The position numbers were made by a program, and so were the translations under genes. Of a stretch of 64,000 nt of DNA, positions 25,217 through 33,950 are shown piece after piece. The stretch covers positions 157,846 through 221,845 of the forward strand of contig NZ_FUYZ01000004.1 of assembly GCF_900167905.1 (NCBI RefSeq). The letters are read 5' to 3'. The notes below the pieces were generated by a model that saw only the letters and a list, made by a program, of their open reading frames with translations, made no database searches and had not been told where the DNA came from. Position 1 is the stretch's first letter; every line of letters starts with the position of its first letter. This stretch comes from Soonwooa buanensis. Its GTDB lineage: Bacteria; Bacteroidota; Bacteroidia; Flavobacteriales; Weeksellaceae.

Positions 25217-25870
25217 ATGACTATGAAAAAACTTTACACATTCTGTTTTCTGTTTTGCTTTTTTCTCAGTTTTTCACAAAATGCAGAATATTTGGGAATT
25301 TCTGATTTAAGTTTAGCCCAAATTGGTGAACATCAAATAAAAGCAAATCTAAAAGTGACTGGTTCTACCGCTGGTGAATATTTGACTAATAAAATAGAAA
25401 CTTCAGGCTCACAAATTACACTTTCACTTTGTTATAAAGTAACGGATTTTGGAGCGATGACATATTATGACCATGATTTTAATATCGGTATTCCTACAGT
25501 TCCTAGTAATTACAATCTGAAAGTTAATGTTTATCAAACCGAGGTTGTTTGTGATTATAAAAAACTCGAAGACAGTGTTAATCTCAATTTTTCGATGCCT
25601 TTTTCGGGAACGATTTCTTTAAAAACTTTTGAAAACGACTTTAATAATAAATCGGTTTCTCTTTTTCCAAATCCTGTAAAAGATATTTTAAATTTTAAAA
25701 CAGATGTTAAATTCGATGAAGTTAATGTTTATGATGCTTCGGGAAGATTGGTTTTGACAAGTTTATTCAAACCAGAAATCAATGTTTCAAATCTTAAAAA
25801 TGGTAATTACTTCCTAGAATTAAAATCAAAAGACAAAATAATTACTAAGAAGTTTGTGGTTAAAAAGTAG
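25217..25870 (+). CDS. Secreted protein with T9SS type A sorting domain
   Basis: A 217-aa protein: signal peptide (about 1-22, ending FSQ), a central beta-rich domain of about 110 aa with two Cys residues (CYKV and VCDY) and no family I recognise, and a C-terminal Por sorting domain (about 145-217) with FPNPVKDILNF and the final ITKKFVVKK. Export through the type IX system is expected. ATG at 25217 and ATG at 25223 are both possible starts. It is a small cargo protein of unknown function, similar in build to adhesion or surface proteins. Confidence 0.75.
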   Translation: MTMKKLYTFCFLFCFFLSFSQNAEYLGISDLSLAQIGEHQIKANLKVTGSTAGEYLTNKIETSGSQITLSLCYKVTDFGAMTYYDHDFNIGIPTVPSNYNLKVNVYQTEVVCDYKKLEDSVNLNFSMPFSGTISLKTFENDFNNKSVSLFPNPVKDILNFKTDVKFDEVNVYDASGRLVLTSLFKPEINVSNLKNGNYFLELKSKDKIITKKFVVKK

Positions 25871-25952
25871 AAGTTTTTTGATTCTGTTGGTAAAGCATTT
25901 TTTTGGTTTAAAATTTATTTCCGATATTAAAGCTGAAAAGATAATTAATAAG

Positions 25953-25960
25953 TAATTTTG
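25953..25960 (+). promoter_or_regulatory. -7 box of murI
   Basis: TAATTTTG matches TAnnTTTG. The in-frame TTG at 25958 overlaps it, so the TTG at 25976, 15 nt after the box, is the better start. Confidence 0.6.
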
Positions 25961-25975
25961 CACAAAGATTTTTTT

Positions 25976-26797
25976 TTGAAACCTAATTATACACATCTAT
26001 CAGCAAAGCAACCCATCGGAATTTTCGATTCTGGTGTTGGTGGTTTGACTGTTGCAAAAGAGATAAAAAGATTGATGCCTCAGGAAGATTTAATCTACTT
26101 TGGCGATACCAAACATTTGCCGTACGGCGAAAAGTCCAAAGAAGCGATTGTAGGCTATTCTTTACAAATCGTTAATTTCCTTCTAAGCATGAACTGTAAA
26201 GCGATTGTTATTGCTTGTAACACCGCAACAGCGAACGCTCTAAAAGAAATTCTGGACTTGGTTGCTGGGCAGGTTCCTGTTTTTGACGTTATCAACCCTG
26301 TTGCCGAAAAAGTAGCTTTCGAAATTCATAATAATGTTGGCGTAATTGCGACGAAAGCAACGGTTAATTCAGGACTTTATAAAAAGAGCATTCGCAAGCA
26401 TAATAAATTCATCAAAGTGGACGAGTTGGCGACACCGCTTTTGGTTCCAGCTATTGAAGAAGGTTTTGCAAATCACCCGATAACGCACGCGATTATTTAC
26501 AATTATCTATCCAATAGTAAACTCAAAAATATTGAAACCTTAATCCTTGGATGTACGCATTATCCTTTGCTTTTGGGCGAGATCAAGCAGTATTACGGCA
26601 ATCGTGTTCGTGTGATCGATTCGCCAAATATTGTTGCCAACCAAGTGAAAAGTGTTTTGGATAAATATCAATTGTTAAACGAAGAAAATCCTGATCCTAA
26701 ATACAGATTTTTCTTGTCAGATATTACGAAGAATTTCGAGAGAATTTCGAAGAAGTTTTTCGGAAACCGAATAGCATTAGAGCTGAAAGTCTTATAG
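25976..26797 (+). CDS. murI: Glutamate racemase
   Basis: Interconverts L- and D-glutamate for peptidoglycan synthesis. The two catalytic cysteines are Cys81 (VIACNTATANA) and Cys193 (LILGCTHYPLL); the N-terminal motif IGIFDSGVGGLTV carries the conserved Asp-Ser. Length is 273 aa when started at the TTG at 25976 (Met-Lys-Pro-Asn...). There is no ATG before the catalytic domain, so a TTG start is required. It converges with rsmD and overlaps its last 6 nt; the shared end forms a terminator hairpin. Confidence 0.93.
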   Translation: MKPNYTHLSAKQPIGIFDSGVGGLTVAKEIKRLMPQEDLIYFGDTKHLPYGEKSKEAIVGYSLQIVNFLLSMNCKAIVIACNTATANALKEILDLVAGQVPVFDVINPVAEKVAFEIHNNVGVIATKATVNSGLYKKSIRKHNKFIKVDELATPLLVPAIEEGFANHPITHAIIYNYLSNSKLKNIETLILGCTHYPLLLGEIKQYYGNRVRVIDSPNIVANQVKSVLDKYQLLNEENPDPKYRFFLSDITKNFERISKKFFGNRIALELKVL

Positions 26798-26812
26798 ACC
26801 TTCAGCTTTTTT
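26781..26812 (+). terminator. Terminator overlapping the stops of murI and rsmD
   Basis: AGCTGAAAGTC (26781-26791) pairs with GACCTTCAGCT (26797-26807) with one mismatch, followed by a T-run. Both stop codons lie in or beside its loop, so the hairpin is encoded by the last codons of two genes. Confidence 0.75.
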
Positions 26813-27361
26813 CTTGTCAAAAAATGAGAAACTCACATTCCCATATTTTCTAGTTTCGATGTAATTGGGATGTTCGAATTTTTGTCGACTTTGATGTTCT
26901 AAAACAAAAGTTCCGTTTTCTTTTAGAAAGTCACCTTCCATCACCAAAGTTATCAAGTCGTGGTATTTTTTTTCGTCCATATCAAATGGTGGATCCGCAA
27001 AAATTAAATCATAAGTTTTGGATTGATTGCGCTTCTTTTTTAACCATTCAAAAACATCAGAACGTTGCACGTTAACTTGCAGTCCAAAACCTAATTCTTG
27101 CGCAGTTGTGTTGATAAACCCCGCATGTTTAGGATTCATTTCCACTGTTGTAATGTCGGGGCAATCTCTAGAAGCGAATTCTAAACAAATGGAACCAATC
27201 CCGCCAAACAAATCCAAAACGGAAATAAATTGCATATCAAAACGATGTTCTAACATGCTAAACAAAGCTTCTTTTGCGAAGTCAGTTGTTGGTCTAACAT
27301 CAAAATTTTTGGGAGCAGCAATTCTTTTTGCTTTCCATTTTCCGGATATAATTCTGTACAT
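26792..27361 (-). CDS. rsmD: 16S rRNA (guanine(966)-N2)-methyltransferase
   Basis: SAM-dependent methyltransferase acting on G966 of 16S rRNA in the 30S subunit. At 189 aa it has the normal length. Visible motifs are RIISGKWKAKRI at the N-terminus, LDLFGGIGSICLEF (SAM motif I, about 49-62) and FADPPF (catalytic DPPF, 123-126). It lies 32 nt downstream of the DUF3822 gene on the minus strand and is probably in its operon, an arrangement common in Flavobacteriia. Confidence 0.93.
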   Translation of the reverse strand: MYRIISGKWKAKRIAAPKNFDVRPTTDFAKEALFSMLEHRFDMQFISVLDLFGGIGSICLEFASRDCPDITTVEMNPKHAGFINTTAQELGFGLQVNVQRSDVFEWLKKKRNQSKTYDLIFADPPFDMDEKKYHDLITLVMEGDFLKENGTFVLEHQSRQKFEHPNYIETRKYGNVSFSFFDKKKAEGL

Positions 27362-27393
27362 TTTTTTTAATTTTTAAGATCGAATTTTCTCTT

Positions 27394-28113
27394 CTAAGCG
27401 TTTAGTATAAAGGATTTTTTATACAAATTGTCGAAAAGAATTTTCATGTGTTTTGCAAATTTTTGCAACTCAGAGATAAAGGTATCGTTTTCTGAAGTCT
27501 CGCCGTAGATGTAGAAATACGTATCGTTAATTCCGAAGCCGATTTTACTTAATGTAAACATAATAAAATACAAAAAATCAACTTCCGAAGAAGCATCAAG
27601 ATTGTTATAAAGCACCACTTTTTTATTCTCTAAAGCGAAAAACTCAACCTGATTTTTGTAAAGGTTAATGTGGATTTCCTTTTTATGTTTATTATTAATC
27701 GTGTTAAGAAATTTTTCTCCAGTAAAGTTGAAATAAGTTGGTAAGTCTTTGGCTTTTATTGCTTTATAAAAGTTTTTTGGAAAACTATAATAGAATTGAA
27801 CATCGAATTTTTTATTAATCGATAACATCAACTCTTCATTCGCTTTGTCAACATCAGCATTGTATGCAATAAGGTCAAATCCAAGATTATGTTTATCAAA
27901 ACCTTCTGGCATTACTGTAAAATGATTAAGCGTACTCAACACCGTAATATCTTGGAAATCATCTCTAGAAAGCACCTCGTTAAGTGCTTCTTCAATAAGG
28001 TTTGCAGGACTTTCTTCTGTTACGAAAAATTGTTTTTCTTCAATGACTTTTTTCGCTTTCAGAATTTGCCATTGCAAGCCGTCCTTCATGAAAAGAAGAG
28101 ATAATTTTTGCAT
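27394..28113 (-). CDS. DUF3822 family protein
   Basis: A 239-aa cytoplasmic protein of the Flavobacteriia-restricted DUF3822 family. No membrane segment or signal peptide is seen. The family is thought to have an actin/ASKHA-like fold, and the NLYKNQVEFFALENKKVVLYNNLD segment resembles such beta-hairpins. The function is unknown. It is the first gene of a DUF3822-rsmD unit, which suggests a link to ribosome maturation, but this is only context. Confidence 0.8.
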   Translation of the reverse strand: MQKLSLLFMKDGLQWQILKAKKVIEEKQFFVTEESPANLIEEALNEVLSRDDFQDITVLSTLNHFTVMPEGFDKHNLGFDLIAYNADVDKANEELMLSINKKFDVQFYYSFPKNFYKAIKAKDLPTYFNFTGEKFLNTINNKHKKEIHINLYKNQVEFFALENKKVVLYNNLDASSEVDFLYFIMFTLSKIGFGINDTYFYIYGETSENDTFISELQKFAKHMKILFDNLYKKSFILNA

Positions 28114-28132
28114 AAATAACTTTTATAATTTG

Positions 28133-28140
28133 CAAATTTA
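28133..28140 (-). promoter_or_regulatory. -7 box of the DUF3822-rsmD unit
   Basis: Minus-strand TAAATTTG matches TAnnTTTG, 19 nt upstream of the ATG at 28113. Confidence 0.55.
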
Positions 28141-28243
28141 TGAAATTCTTACGATTGCGTTTTAGTTTTGTTAAAAGTCATTGTCTTAGGTTTTTCAATT
28201 TTGCAGTATATTCGCATATTATAAATTAAAGACAAACAAGCTT

Positions 28244-29443
28244 ATGTCATTTTTCGTTGAGCAATCTATGTTGTTGAAAAAAGCCGCAGTTGTATTTGGA
28301 TTAGGGATTTCTGTTGCTGGTTGGGCACAAAACTCTATTAAATTTGAGGATACAGACTTCCAAACTATTTTAGCAAAAGCCAAAAAAGAGAAAAAAATAA
28401 TCTTTATGGATGCTTTTGCAGCTTGGTGTGGACCTTGTAAAATGATGGAAAAAAATGTTTTTACTGATGCAAAAGTTGCAGAGTATTACAATAAAAACTT
28501 CATCAATGCCCGTTTTGATATGGAAAAAGGGGAAGGTAGAACATTGGCACAGAAATATTCTGTAAGAAGTTACCCAACTTTTTTGTTTTTAAATGGTGAT
28601 GGCGAAGCTGTTGGACAAGAGTTAGGTTATATCGAAAGTTCAGAGTTTATAAAAGTTGGCGAAAGATATAACAAACCGGGTAACACGCAAGGAAGCCTTC
28701 AAGAACGTTTTGATAAAGGCGATCGCGATCCAGATTTTTTAATTAGCTATTTTAAAACAGCGGTGCAGACCAATCCTATTAAAGCGAAAATGGCTGCAGA
28801 AGCTTATTTTAAAGCAAAAAAGAATTTAGAATTTTCGGCTGACGAAATTAATATGTTGTTTGGAAGCATCCAATCCAATCAAGATTTTAATTATCAATAT
28901 ATTGTTAATAATAAAGATGTACTTTCTAAATACATCGGCAACGACAACTATTCGCAGTTCATTTTCAGAGTTAATATTCAGAAGATTATTCAGGATGCAA
29001 CTAACGTGGATAAAAAGACTTTTGATGAGCAATTATACATCAAAGAGGCGTCTAAATATATTTCTGCAGAAGAGGTTCAAAAATCGCTTTCTATTATTAA
29101 ATTAAGTTTTTATCAAAGCGTACAAAACTGGAAAGAGTACGAAAAGGCTGCTTTAGACGTTTTTAAAACTGGAGATGGCTTTTCAGCCGAAGATTTATTA
29201 ACGGCTGCTAAAAATTTTAGTGATCATATAACAACAAAATCTTCATTAGAAAGAGCCTCGATGTGGGCAGAAAAAGCTTTGATGACAGAAGATTCTTTCC
29301 GAACCAATGCGATGGTTGCTACACTTTATAACAAAATCGGAAAAAAGAGCGAAGCTAAAAGCTTTGCCGAATCTGCTGTAGCGCATTCGAAAGATCAAAA
29401 TGTTGATCTAACAGAGCTTAACAAAATTATCAATCAGAAATAA
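28244..29443 (+). CDS. Periplasmic thioredoxin-family protein
   Basis: A 399-aa protein with a signal peptide (about 9-29, ending GWAQ), a thioredoxin domain (about 35-140) with active site Cys62-Gly-Pro-Cys65 (AAWCGPCKMMEKNVF) and cis-Pro in SYPTFLFL, and an all-helical C-terminal half (about 155-399) that looks TPR-like. It probably acts as a disulfide reductase or isomerase in the periplasm. ATG 28244 and ATG 28268 are both possible; the second trims the signal peptide to a standard n-region. The next gene begins 5 nt after the stop, so the two are likely in one operon. Confidence 0.83.
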   Translation: MSFFVEQSMLLKKAAVVFGLGISVAGWAQNSIKFEDTDFQTILAKAKKEKKIIFMDAFAAWCGPCKMMEKNVFTDAKVAEYYNKNFINARFDMEKGEGRTLAQKYSVRSYPTFLFLNGDGEAVGQELGYIESSEFIKVGERYNKPGNTQGSLQERFDKGDRDPDFLISYFKTAVQTNPIKAKMAAEAYFKAKKNLEFSADEINMLFGSIQSNQDFNYQYIVNNKDVLSKYIGNDNYSQFIFRVNIQKIIQDATNVDKKTFDEQLYIKEASKYISAEEVQKSLSIIKLSFYQSVQNWKEYEKAALDVFKTGDGFSAEDLLTAAKNFSDHITTKSSLERASMWAEKALMTEDSFRTNAMVATLYNKIGKKSEAKSFAESAVAHSKDQNVDLTELNKIINQK

Positions 29444-29448
29444 AATAG

Positions 29449-30087
29449 ATGAGGAATATTCTTATTGCAGGATTACTTAGTGTAGGAAGTTTTGCTTTTG
29501 GACAGGAACAAGAATCTAACAATACAAAAGATTTAAGAATAAAAGCTAACCTACTAACCTTGCCGATAAGCATGATAAATGTTGGTGTAGAAAAGCAGAT
29601 TAGCGAACATTATACTGTACAAGCAGATGTTTTTGTGTCACCTTGGAAGTCGTTTGCGGGCAAACATGCACAAGCTTATTTGGTGGGATTCGATGGTCGA
29701 TATTATTTCAGTAAGGCATTCGAAAAGTTTTATATCGGAGCCAATGTTTCTGGTGGATTTTTTAATATTCAAAAATGGAATTATTGGAACGACAACTTTT
29801 ATGTTCATAAAAATGGTGAAGTAACGCCTTATATTCATTCTAATCTTTATCAAAAAGGATTTACGTTTATCCTTGGTGCAGTTGGCGGTTATCAATTCCA
29901 GTGGAACGATCATTGGGGACTTGATATTTATTTAGGAATTGGGACGATGCAGAGCTTCTATAAAGGCTATGATAAAGTAAGTGGCGACCGTTACGATAAT
30001 CTTGAAGATCGCGCAGGACATGAGTGGGACAGAAGTGGCGAGTGGCTGCCTTATCGTGGCGGTGTGATGTTAACTTATAAACTTTAA
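29449..30087 (+). CDS. DUF3575 family outer-membrane protein
   Basis: A 212-aa protein with a signal peptide (about 1-18, ending AFGQ) and a DUF3575 beta-barrel-like domain (KANLLTLPISMINVGVEKQI, then RYYFSKAFEKFYIGANVSGG). The C-terminus GGVMLTYKL is a terminal beta strand. It lies 5 nt after the thioredoxin-family gene and 4 nt before a small membrane protein gene, so all three are probably one transcript. Role unknown. Confidence 0.8.
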   Translation: MRNILIAGLLSVGSFAFGQEQESNNTKDLRIKANLLTLPISMINVGVEKQISEHYTVQADVFVSPWKSFAGKHAQAYLVGFDGRYYFSKAFEKFYIGANVSGGFFNIQKWNYWNDNFYVHKNGEVTPYIHSNLYQKGFTFILGAVGGYQFQWNDHWGLDIYLGIGTMQSFYKGYDKVSGDRYDNLEDRAGHEWDRSGEWLPYRGGVMLTYKL

Positions 30088-30091
30088 ACCA

Positions 30092-30292
30092 ATGAAGAAA
30101 ATTTTAAATCCTAAATATCTTTTAATCGCAGTTGCAGTTTTTGTAGTTTTATTTTTAATGAATTACATTGGTAACGATAATCCAGACAAAGTAGAACGTG
30201 CCGTTTTAACAGGACTTGGTGGCGTTGCGGGACTTACAATATGGATGTTGTTCTTTAATAAGGATAATGATCCTCCACAAAATTTTGATTAA
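30092..30292 (+). CDS. Small two-helix membrane protein
   Basis: A 66-aa hypothetical protein with two hydrophobic segments (about 7-25 and 37-55) and a short acidic C-terminus (NKDNDPPQNFD). It starts 4 nt after the DUF3575 gene and ends before the terminator at 30309-30332. I do not recognise a family. The tight spacing supports it as a real gene. Confidence 0.7.
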   Translation: MKKILNPKYLLIAVAVFVVLFLMNYIGNDNPDKVERAVLTGLGGVAGLTIWMLFFNKDNDPPQNFD

Positions 30293-30308
30293 ATTATTAA
30301 TAAATAAG

Positions 30309-30335
30309 AAATCCACCCCAAAAGGTGGATTTTTA
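30309..30335 (+). terminator. Intrinsic terminator after the thioredoxin operon
   Basis: AAATCCACC (30309-30317) pairs with GGTGGATTT (30324-30332), followed by T residues. The further stretch 30336-30450 shows no gene. Confidence 0.8.
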
Positions 30336-30451
30336 TCGATTGTTAATCGTGTCGTTTATATTAAAAGTGTGTTTTTCTTGATTTAATAAGATGTTTAAGT
30401 AGTTTGCAAGCATCGTGCCAAAAATTATTTCACTGAATTATAACAAATAGA

Positions 30452-30478
30452 AAATCCTCAAAATATTTGAGGATTTTT
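30452..30478. terminator. Bidirectional terminator after the DUF1343 gene
   Basis: AAATCCTCAAA (30452-30462) and TTTGAGGATTT (30466-30476) form an 11-bp stem with a 3-nt loop; A and T runs flank both sides. Confidence 0.8.
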
Positions 30479-30499
30479 GTTTTTATATCAATAGATGTT

Positions 30500-31699
30500 T
30501 TAGTTAGGATAGATAAGATATTTGTTTCTTATTTTACTAAATGCTTCAAGATCAGACTTCCACGAGTTTCGGATGTCTTTTTCGGATTTTCTTGAGATTA
30601 ATTGTTTCCTTAATTCGTCGCTCCCTGCTAATTTATCAAAGAATAAATTTTTCAAAAAGAATTGCTTTTTCGAATGGTCAAAATTTTTGTAAGCTTTCAA
30701 TAACCAAGCGATATCGAGTTTTCTAAGATCGCTTTTATCTTTACTAAGATTTTCTCCGTAACATAATTGACCATTCAGGAAAGGATCTTTTGCACCATAA
30801 TTAGGTTTTGGCGTGAAGCTATAGTCCATACTTTTAATCCAAGGCGAACCGTATATTTGGAAAGGGAAATCCGTTCCTCGACCAACCGAAACTTCCGTCC
30901 CTTCAAAAAAGCAAAGACTTGGATAAAGATTTATCGATTGGTCATTTGGAAGATTAGGCGATGGACGCTCCGAAATTGGATAACGTTTTTGTTTGTGATA
31001 ATTTTTCATTGGGATGATTTCGTAATCGCAAGTCACACCGTTTTTCATCCACTTTTCACCATTTACCATTTTGCCATATTCGCCAATCGTCAATCCATAG
31101 ATAACAGGCACTTGATGCAATCCAACAAAGCTCGACCATTTTTCTTTTAAGACAGGACCGTCGATGTAGCCATCGTGCGGATTTGGTCGGTCAAGAAGCA
31201 TTACAGGAATATTATTTTCCGCCGCCGCTTCCATTACATAAGTCAAAGTCGAAATGTACGTGTAAAATCTCACCCCAACATCCTGAATATCAAAAAGGAT
31301 GAGATCTGCGCCTTTTAGTTGATCGTTGCTTGGTTTTTTATTTTTACCATACAACGAAACAATTGGTAGGTTGGTTTTGGTATCGATACCATTTTTGATA
31401 TGTTCGCCAGCGTCAGCATCACCACGGAAACCATGTTCGGGTGCAAAAATACTTTTGATGTTTATTTTTTTCTCTACTAAAAAGTCAACAAGATGTTGTT
31501 TGTTTTCCAAAAGCGAAGTTTGGTTGGCAACGACGATGATGTTTTTTTTGCTTTTAAGTTTTTCTAAATAAAGTTCGGGTTGGTCAGCGCCAGTTCGGAA
31601 GCTTGTGTTTGCGATATTTTGAGCACCTAAATTTTGGTTGATTCCAAAATAAATTAGGCACATCAAAACTAAATGTTTAATTTTGAACTCTAAAATCAT
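30500..31699 (-). CDS. DUF1343 protein, NamZ-like exo-beta-N-acetylmuramidase
   Basis: DUF1343 proteins include NamZ, which removes terminal MurNAc from peptidoglycan fragments. From the ATG at 31699 the protein is 399 aa with a signal peptide (about 8-27, ending LGAQ). Family blocks: IFAPEHGFRGDADAGEHI, LFDIQDVGVRFYTYISTL, LLDRPNPHDG and EGTEVSVGRGTDFPFQIYG. It probably acts in the periplasm in wall recycling. Frames upstream of 31699 cross the -7 box. It is divergent from the permease gene; the two start codons are only 4 nt apart. Confidence 0.88.
   Translation of the reverse strand: MILEFKIKHLVLMCLIYFGINQNLGAQNIANTSFRTGADQPELYLEKLKSKKNIIVVANQTSLLENKQHLVDFLVEKKINIKSIFAPEHGFRGDADAGEHIKNGIDTKTNLPIVSLYGKNKKPSNDQLKGADLILFDIQDVGVRFYTYISTLTYVMEAAAENNIPVMLLDRPNPHDGYIDGPVLKEKWSSFVGLHQVPVIYGLTIGEYGKMVNGEKWMKNGVTCDYEIIPMKNYHKQKRYPISERPSPNLPNDQSINLYPSLCFFEGTEVSVGRGTDFPFQIYGSPWIKSMDYSFTPKPNYGAKDPFLNGQLCYGENLSKDKSDLRKLDIAWLLKAYKNFDHSKKQFFLKNLFFDKLAGSDELRKQLISRKSEKDIRNSWKSDLEAFSKIRNKYLIYPN
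31678..31685 (+). promoter_or_regulatory. -7 box of the permease gene, inside the DUF1343 gene
   Basis: TAATTTTG matches TAnnTTTG and lies within the signal-peptide codons of the divergent DUF1343 gene. It favours the TTG at 31704 over the TTG at 31683 as permease start. Confidence 0.6.
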
Positions 31700-31703
31700 T
31701 AAG

Positions 31704-32933
31704 TTGAATTTTCCTGTATTTTTTTCTAAAAAAATTGCCTTTTCCAAAGATAACAAAAATAATCTATCAAAGGTTATTGTCTACATCGGGCGCATCTCGG
31801 TTGCGTTAGGGATAATTGTGTCGCTGATTACCGTGGCAACAGGTCTTGGATCCAAAAAAGCAATAGAAAACAGAATTTCCAATTTTAGTGGTGATATTAC
31901 TGTTAAGTCGACGCGCTCTAATAATTCTTATAACTCTTCTGTTTTAGACAAAAAAGGTCTTAATCTTAAAGCTCTAAAATCACTGGATGAAGTTGCAGGC
32001 GTACAATCCTATGCAACAGTTAGTGGGATTTTAAGAACCGAAAAAAACTTCTCGGGCGTTATCCTAAAAGGTGTTGGGAAAGATTTTGATAAAGAAAGAT
32101 TCCAAAGTTTTATGGTCGCAGGAAGTATTCCTAACTATAATGAGGACGGCTATAACAACGAAATTATCTTGTCCGAAAAAACGGCTAACGACTTAGATTT
32201 AAAACCAAAAGATAGCATTGTTGCGATCTTTTCTAAGGAAGAACAAAAACCAATTTATAGAAAATTTGTTGTCACAGGAATTTATAAAACGGACATTAAA
32301 TTAGTTGACGACCTTTATATGATTGGCGACATCAATCATGTTAGAAAAATCCAAGGACTGCAACCAGAAGATATTGGTGGGATGGATATTTTCCTAAAAG
32401 ACAACGCGAATATGACCCGCGAATATCCCGAAATCGAAAAATATATCGGTTACAAAAACTATGCAGAACGCGTTATCGATCGATATCCGCAGATTTTGGA
32501 TTGGATTAATATTTTTAATCAAAACATCAGTTTGATTATCACGATTATGCTTTTGGTGGTGGTTATTAACATCGTCATGGTACTTTTAATTTTAATCATT
32601 GAAAGAACAAATTCCATAGGACTTTTAAAAACATTTGGTGCAACTAATGGTCAGATTCGAGCGATTTTTATTAATTATACTTTGATGATTATGGTGCCTG
32701 GATTAATTATAGGTAATGTCGTTGGCGTTGGTCTATTGTTGATTCAAAAGTATTTTGGTATTATTAAACTCGATCCCAAAAACTATTTTATTAGTACCGT
32801 TCCTGTGGATCTCAATCCAGTGCATATCATTTCGATATCGTTGGGAATTCTTATAACATCCGCAATTGTGATGATTATCCCAAGTTATTTAATAAGTAAG
32901 ATTTCCCCAGTGAAGTCTATTAAATACGATTAA
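31704..32933 (+). CDS. ABC transporter permease, FtsX/LolC-E-like
   Basis: Inner-membrane permease of the MacB/FtsX/LolCE type. Length is 409 aa from the TTG at 31704, giving Met-Asn-Phe-Pro-Val-Phe-Phe. It has one N-terminal helix (about 26-46), a large periplasmic domain (about 50-260) and three C-terminal helices (about 275-297, 322-350, 375-395), the FtsX layout. SIGLLKTFGATNGQIRAIF is the coupling-helix region. No ATPase gene is adjacent, so the partner must be elsewhere. Lipoprotein export is the most likely role by family. The cysteine synthase homologue follows after 19 nt. Confidence 0.85.
   Translation: MNFPVFFSKKIAFSKDNKNNLSKVIVYIGRISVALGIIVSLITVATGLGSKKAIENRISNFSGDITVKSTRSNNSYNSSVLDKKGLNLKALKSLDEVAGVQSYATVSGILRTEKNFSGVILKGVGKDFDKERFQSFMVAGSIPNYNEDGYNNEIILSEKTANDLDLKPKDSIVAIFSKEEQKPIYRKFVVTGIYKTDIKLVDDLYMIGDINHVRKIQGLQPEDIGGMDIFLKDNANMTREYPEIEKYIGYKNYAERVIDRYPQILDWINIFNQNISLIITIMLLVVVINIVMVLLILIIERTNSIGLLKTFGATNGQIRAIFINYTLMIMVPGLIIGNVVGVGLLLIQKYFGIIKLDPKNYFISTVPVDLNPVHIISISLGILITSAIVMIIPSYLISKISPVKSIKYD
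31745..31752 (-). promoter_or_regulatory. -7 box of the DUF1343 gene, inside the permease gene
   Basis: Minus-strand TATCTTTG matches TAnnTTTG perfectly. It lies within the early permease codons, 45 nt upstream of the DUF1343 ATG, so the two divergent transcripts would overlap at their 5' ends. Confidence 0.6.
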
Positions 32934-32952
32934 TTTTCAGAAAAAATATTTT

Positions 32953-33936
32953 ATGAAATATTATAATAACATTTTAGAAACCATTGGCAATACGCCATTG
33001 GTAAAGCTTAACAAAGTATTGGGAGAAGATTTTCCTGCTTTGGTTTTAGCAAAAGTAGAAACGACCAATCCTGGTAATTCTGTTAAAGACAGAATGGCGC
33101 TTAAGATGATTGAAGATGCTGAAAAAGACGGACGTCTAAAACCAGGCGGAACCATCATTGAAGGGACTTCTGGTAACACAGGTATGGGATTGGCTTTGGC
33201 GGCGATTATCAAAGGTTACAAATGTATTTTTGTGACGAACGCGAAACAGTCAAAAGAAAAATGCGATATTCTTCGCGCTGTTGGTGCAGAAGTTATCGTT
33301 TGTCCGACAGATGTTAAACCGACTGATCCACGCTCTTATTATTCAGTTTCAAAAAGATTAGCGAAAGAAACCGAAAATGGTTGGTATGTTAATCAATACG
33401 ATAATTTGTCAAACAGAACCGCGCATTACGAGCAAACGGCTCCCGAAATTTGGGATCAAGTAGAAGGGAAGTTGACGCATTTTGTAGCTGGAGCAGGGAC
33501 TGGAGGTACAGTCACAGGTTGTGGTATGTTCTTCAAAGAGAAAAATCCAAACATCAAAGTAATCGGTGTGGATACTTATGGTTCGATTCTTAAAGAATTC
33601 CACGAGACTGGCGAATTGCATTACGATCATGCCTATTCTTACATTACAGAAGGAATTGGAGAGGATATTATCCCAGACAATTATGATATGTCGGTGATTG
33701 ATCATTTCGAAAAAGTAACCGATAAAGACGGTGCGATCTATGCTAGAAAACTGGCGAAAGAAGAAGGGATTTTCTGTGGTTATTCTGCGGGAAGTGCGAT
33801 GTCGGCTTTGGTACAGATGAAGGATCAGTTCACCAAAGATGACGTTATTGTTGTATTGTTACACGACCACGGAAGCCGTTATGTAGCCAAAATCTACAAC
33901 GACGAGTGGATGAAAGAAATGGGTTGGCTAGACTAA
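32953..33936 (+). CDS. PLP-dependent cysteine synthase family protein
   Basis: Fold-type II PLP enzyme of the cysteine synthase/cystathionine beta-synthase family. At 327 aa, the PLP lysine is Lys45 (NSVKDRMAL), the substrate loop is GTSGNTG at 71-77, and the glycine-rich phosphate loop is GAGTGGTVTG. No CBS (Bateman) domains are present. The sequence fits the O-acetylserine sulfhydrylase or cystathionine beta-synthase catalytic core; which substrate is used cannot be decided here. It follows the permease by 19 nt. The element with the big hairpin at 33951-34105 lies just downstream and probably terminates it. Confidence 0.88.
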   Translation: MKYYNNILETIGNTPLVKLNKVLGEDFPALVLAKVETTNPGNSVKDRMALKMIEDAEKDGRLKPGGTIIEGTSGNTGMGLALAAIIKGYKCIFVTNAKQSKEKCDILRAVGAEVIVCPTDVKPTDPRSYYSVSKRLAKETENGWYVNQYDNLSNRTAHYEQTAPEIWDQVEGKLTHFVAGAGTGGTVTGCGMFFKEKNPNIKVIGVDTYGSILKEFHETGELHYDHAYSYITEGIGEDIIPDNYDMSVIDHFEKVTDKDGAIYARKLAKEEGIFCGYSAGSAMSALVQMKDQFTKDDVIVVLLHDHGSRYVAKIYNDEWMKEMGWLD

Positions 33937-33950
33937 CATTTTTAAAGTAT

